Made by a program: the position numbers and the translations under genes
Origin: Pseudorhodoferax sp. Leaf274
Lineage (GTDB): Bacteria; Pseudomonadota; Gammaproteobacteria; Burkholderiales; Burkholderiaceae_C
DNA length: 64,000 bases
Reading direction: 5' to 3'
Assembly (NCBI RefSeq): GCF_001422445.1
Contig: NZ_LMNA01000005.1
Span: forward strand, 62,001 to 126,000
Notes under the pieces: generated by a model
Told to the model about the DNA's origin: nothing
Databases searched by the model: none
The model's input: the letters and a program-made list of their open reading frames with translations, nothing else
In this document: positions 61,416-64,000 of the stretch, one piece after another
Position numbering within the stretch: the first letter of the stretch is position 1
Layout of the letters: every line of letters starts with the position of its first letter

Positions 61416-62975
61416 TCAGTGCGCGCCCGCCGCGGCCTCCGCGCCACCCGCCCCGCCACGCTGCGGACGCGTGAGCCAGACCAGCGGAATCAACAGCATG
61501 AACAGCGCGGCCGAGGCATAGAACACGTCGTTGGCCGCGAGCATGAAGGCCTGTTGGTCGACCACGCGGTTGAGCTGCGCGAGCGCCTGGTCGGCGTTCA
61601 TGCCGGCGCTGCGGTAGACCTGCAGCGCCTGCTGCGTGGCCTCGCTGCCGCGCTGCACGTATTCCACGAGCTGCGCATGGTGCAGCGCCGCGCGGCTTTC
61701 CCAGACGGTGGTGGCGATCGAGGTGCCCATGGCGCCCGCCGTGATGCGCGCGAAGTTCGTCAGGCCCGATGCCGCGGGGATGCGGTCGGGCGCGATGCCC
61801 GACAGCGTGATCGTGGTCAGCGGGATGAAGAAGAACGCCATCGCGATGCCCTGGATCACGGTCGGTACCAGGATGGTGACCATGTCGGCCTGCGTGGAGA
61901 AGCGCGAGCGCAGCCACAGCACCAGGCCGAAGGTTAGGAACGCGAAGGTCACGTAGCGCCGCGGGTCGACCTTGTGCACGGTCTTGCCGACGATGGGCGA
62001 CAGGATGATGGCCATGAGGCCCACGGGTGCAGTCACCAGCCCGGCATCGGTGGCGGTGTAGCCCATGTACTGCTGCAGCCACAGCGGCAGCAGCACCACG
62101 TTGCCGAAGAAGAGGCCGTAGGCCACCGAGGTCGCGAGCGTGCCGCCCCAGAAGTTGCGCCGCGCGAACAGCCGAAGGTCGACCACCGGGTGGTCGGCCG
62201 TGAGCTCCCAGACCAGGAACACAGCGAAGGCGATCACGAACACCACGCCCAAGCCGACGATGAGGTCGGAGTGGAACCAGTCGTACTCCTTGCCCAGGTC
62301 CAGCATCATTTGCAGCGAGGCGATCCAGACCACCAGCAGCGCCAGGCCCATGGCGTCGATGGGCAGCTTGCGCGTCTGGCTCTCGCGGCTGGCATAGATG
62401 CGCCAGGCCCCGAAGGCGGCCAGCAGGCCCACCGGCACGTTGATGTAGAAGATCCAGGGCCAGGACATGTTGTCCGTGATCCAGCCGCCCAGGAGCGGCC
62501 CCATCACGGGCGCGACCAGCGTGGTCATGGCCCACATGGCCATGGCAGTGCCCGCCAGCGCCGGTGGGTAGCTGGACAGCAGCAGCGCCTGCGACAGCGG
62601 GATCATGGGTCCGGCGACGAAGCCCTGCAGCGCGCGCAGCGCGATCAGCGTGGGCATGGTGGGCGCCAGCCCGCAGGCCCAGGAGGCCAGCACGAACAGC
62701 AGCACGCTGGCCACGAACAGGCGAACCTGGCCGAAGCGCTGCGAGAGCCAGCCCGTAAGCGGCACGGCGATGGCGTTGGCGACGGCGAAGCTCGTGATGA
62801 CCCAGGTGCCCTGGTTGGGACTGACGCCCAGGTCGCCGGCGATGGCCGGCAGCGAGACGTTGGCGATGGACGTGTCCAGCACGTTCATGAAGGTCGCGGC
62901 CGACAGCGCGACCGTGCCCCACATGCGGGCGCTGCCCTGCAGTGGCTGCGGGCGGACGAAGGTGGCAGTGCTCAT
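61416..62975 (-). CDS. emrB: multidrug efflux MFS transporter, EmrB-type
   Basis: A 519-residue DHA2-family transporter with 14 predicted helices. Motifs include VALSAATFMNVLDTSIANVS (helix 1), TWVITSFAVANAIAVPLTGW, LSQRFGQVRLFVASVLLF (motif A), motif C-like MTTLVAPVMGPLLGGWITDN, and WPWIFYINVPVGLLAAFGAW. EmrB works with the periplasmic adaptor EmrA, encoded just upstream at 62997, and an outer-membrane TolC-like channel to export hydrophobic drugs and uncouplers. The substrate is unknown. The gap to the adaptor gene is 21 bases. Confidence 0.93.
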   Translation of the reverse strand: MSTATFVRPQPLQGSARMWGTVALSAATFMNVLDTSIANVSLPAIAGDLGVSPNQGTWVITSFAVANAIAVPLTGWLSQRFGQVRLFVASVLLFVLASWACGLAPTMPTLIALRALQGFVAGPMIPLSQALLLSSYPPALAGTAMAMWAMTTLVAPVMGPLLGGWITDNMSWPWIFYINVPVGLLAAFGAWRIYASRESQTRKLPIDAMGLALLVVWIASLQMMLDLGKEYDWFHSDLIVGLGVVFVIAFAVFLVWELTADHPVVDLRLFARRNFWGGTLATSVAYGLFFGNVVLLPLWLQQYMGYTATDAGLVTAPVGLMAIILSPIVGKTVHKVDPRRYVTFAFLTFGLVLWLRSRFSTQADMVTILVPTVIQGIAMAFFFIPLTTITLSGIAPDRIPAASGLTNFARITAGAMGTSIATTVWESRAALHHAQLVEYVQRGSEATQQALQVYRSAGMNADQALAQLNRVVDQQAFMLAANDVFYASAALFMLLIPLVWLTRPQRGGAGGAEAAAGAH

Positions 62976-62996
62976 GGAGCTGCGGACCTGCCGTCC

Positions 62997-64000
62997 TCAG
63001 TGCGCGGCCTGGGCCGTCTGCGTGGAGGCGGCGCGCGCGGGCGCACGGGCCACGGGGGACTGGCTGGCACGCAGGGCCGGCCCGACGTTGGCGGCGATCA
63101 CGCGGCGCACCTGCTCGTCGGCGCCGCGTGCGTCGGCCGCGTAGACGGCCGTGGCCGCCAGCGGCGCGCTGCGCGGTGCCTCGGCCAGCGTGCGGCCATC
63201 CTTGTGCGTGACGTCCACCGTCACGTCCATCGACAGGCCCACGCGCAACGGGTTGGCCACCACCTGCTGCGGGTCGAGTGCGATGCGCACGGGCACGCGC
63301 TGCACCACCTTGATCCAGTTGCCGGTGGCGTTCTGCGCCGGCAGCAGCGCAAACGCCGCGCCCGTGCCCACGCCCAGGCCCGACACTTCGCCCTTGTATT
63401 CGACCTTCTTGCCGTACACGTCGGCCGTCAGCCTGACGGGCTGGCCGATGCGGATGTTGCGCAGCTGCACTTCCTTGAAGTTGGCATCCACCCAGAGCTG
63501 GTCCAGCGGCACCACCGACATCAGCGGCGTGCCCGCGGCCACGCGCTGGCCCAGCTGCACGCTGCGCTTGGCCACGTAGCCCGAGACCGGCGCGGGCAAT
63601 GCCGCGCGCTGCGTGGCCAGCCAGGCCTCGCGCACCTTGGCGGCGGCGGCCAGCACGCTGGGGTGCTGCTCCACGCTCGTGCCTTCGGTCATCGACTGGT
63701 TGCTGGCCAGCTGCTCGCGCGCGGCGGCGGCCGCGGCCTGTGCCGACTGCACGCCGGCCTCGGCCGCCGCGAGCGCGCTCCTGGTGTTGGCCAGCGTGGT
63801 CTGGGCGTGGTTGAGTTCCTCGCGCGAGACGGCGCCGTTGCCCGAGAGCGACTGGCGCCGATTCAGGTCGTCGTTGGCGCGGGCCACCTCGCTCTGCGCG
63901 CGGCCGATCTCGGTGCGTGCGCGCGTGATGTCGGCATCGCGCAGCGACACCTGGGCTGCGAGCGCGCCGTTGTTGGCGTACAGCGTACGCACCTGGCGCA
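62997..64000 (-). CDS. emrA: EmrA-type HlyD family adaptor, N-terminus cut by window edge
   Basis: The C-terminal 334 or so residues of a periplasmic adaptor (membrane fusion protein). The coiled-coil hairpin begins the fragment (RTEIGRAQSEVARANDDLNR, SLSGNGAVSREELNHAQTTL), followed by the lipoyl-like and beta-barrel domains with LPAPVSGYVAKRSVQLGQRV, GTPLMSVVPLDQLWVDANFK and KEVQLRNIRIGQPVRLTADV, which are typical of EmrA. The N-terminal membrane anchor lies beyond 64000, so the start is not visible. It links the EmrB-type pump at 61416-62975 to an outer-membrane channel. Confidence 0.93.
   Translation of the reverse strand, partial: RQVRTLYANNGALAAQVSLRDADITRARTEIGRAQSEVARANDDLNRRQSLSGNGAVSREELNHAQTTLANTRSALAAAEAGVQSAQAAAAAAREQLASNQSMTEGTSVEQHPSVLAAAAKVREAWLATQRAALPAPVSGYVAKRSVQLGQRVAAGTPLMSVVPLDQLWVDANFKEVQLRNIRIGQPVRLTADVYGKKVEYKGEVSGLGVGTGAAFALLPAQNATGNWIKVVQRVPVRIALDPQQVVANPLRVGLSMDVTVDVTHKDGRTLAEAPRSAPLAATAVYAADARGADEQVRRVIAANVGPALRASQSPVARAPARAASTQTAQAAH

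Overview
The window is about 64 kb of GC-rich, densely coding chromosome. Gene content and order point to a betaproteobacterium of order Burkholderiales, most likely family Comamonadaceae: ompR-envZ, ispF-ispD, mfd-serB, a lipoyl-fused dihydrolipoamide dehydrogenase, a betaproteobacterial proteasome homologue (BPH), and the algZ/algR pair divergent from argH. I cannot name the genus. I see no rRNA, tRNA, CRISPR array, insertion sequence or phage. No gap between genes exceeds about 210 bases.

Layout. 1-5.2 kb: a truncated alpha/beta hydrolase, a SIMPL-domain protein, the OmpR/EnvZ pair, then ispF and ispD. 5.3-9.5 kb: mfd, preceded by a hairpin plus T-run leader, and serB. 9.7-14.5 kb: the stress operon prkA-yeaH-spoVR. 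14.5-19.2 kb: a tightly overlapping six-gene operon joining an isoquinoline 1-oxidoreductase-like molybdenum hydroxylase (two subunits) to soxX, soxY, soxZ and soxA, with no soxB or soxCD; I consider this the most unusual unit here. 19.3-30.2 kb: a DUF1439 protein, the pyruvate dehydrogenase operon aceE-aceF-BPH-lpdA on the minus strand, and a divergent PAS sensor kinase/FixJ-type regulator pair that probably controls it. 30.3-37.7 kb: folD, an M3 oligopeptidase, a periplasmic glutaredoxin-like protein, rpiA, pyrD, a drug-efflux transporter and a small hypothetical gene. 37.7-45.3 kb: an L-2-hydroxyglutarate oxidase-like enzyme with an N-formylglutamate amidohydrolase-like partner, a glutathione S-transferase, lolD-lolC, a phosphoglycerate mutase-like protein and recJ. 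45.3-55.4 kb: two chemoreceptors, algR/algZ-type regulators, argH, a DAHP synthase, an SH3 protein and a CrtC/AttH-like secreted protein. 55.4-61.2 kb: a branched-chain amino acid type ABC transporter operon with two tandem binding proteins. 61.4-64 kb: an EmrAB-type efflux pair, cut by the window end.

How the genes work together. Most of the window is core metabolism and envelope homeostasis. Translationally coupled overlaps (ATGA, GTGA, TGATG) are common: ispD/ispF, the ior-sox operon, the PAS kinase/regulator pair, prlC/Grx, pyrD/MFS, PGM-like/recJ and liv. The features most worth following up are the ior-sox hybrid operon and its SoxY with an atypical C-terminus, the BPH peptidase inside the pdh operon, the AT-rich palindrome between aceE and the kinase, the mfd leader hairpin, and a LivF whose Walker A lysine is arginine.
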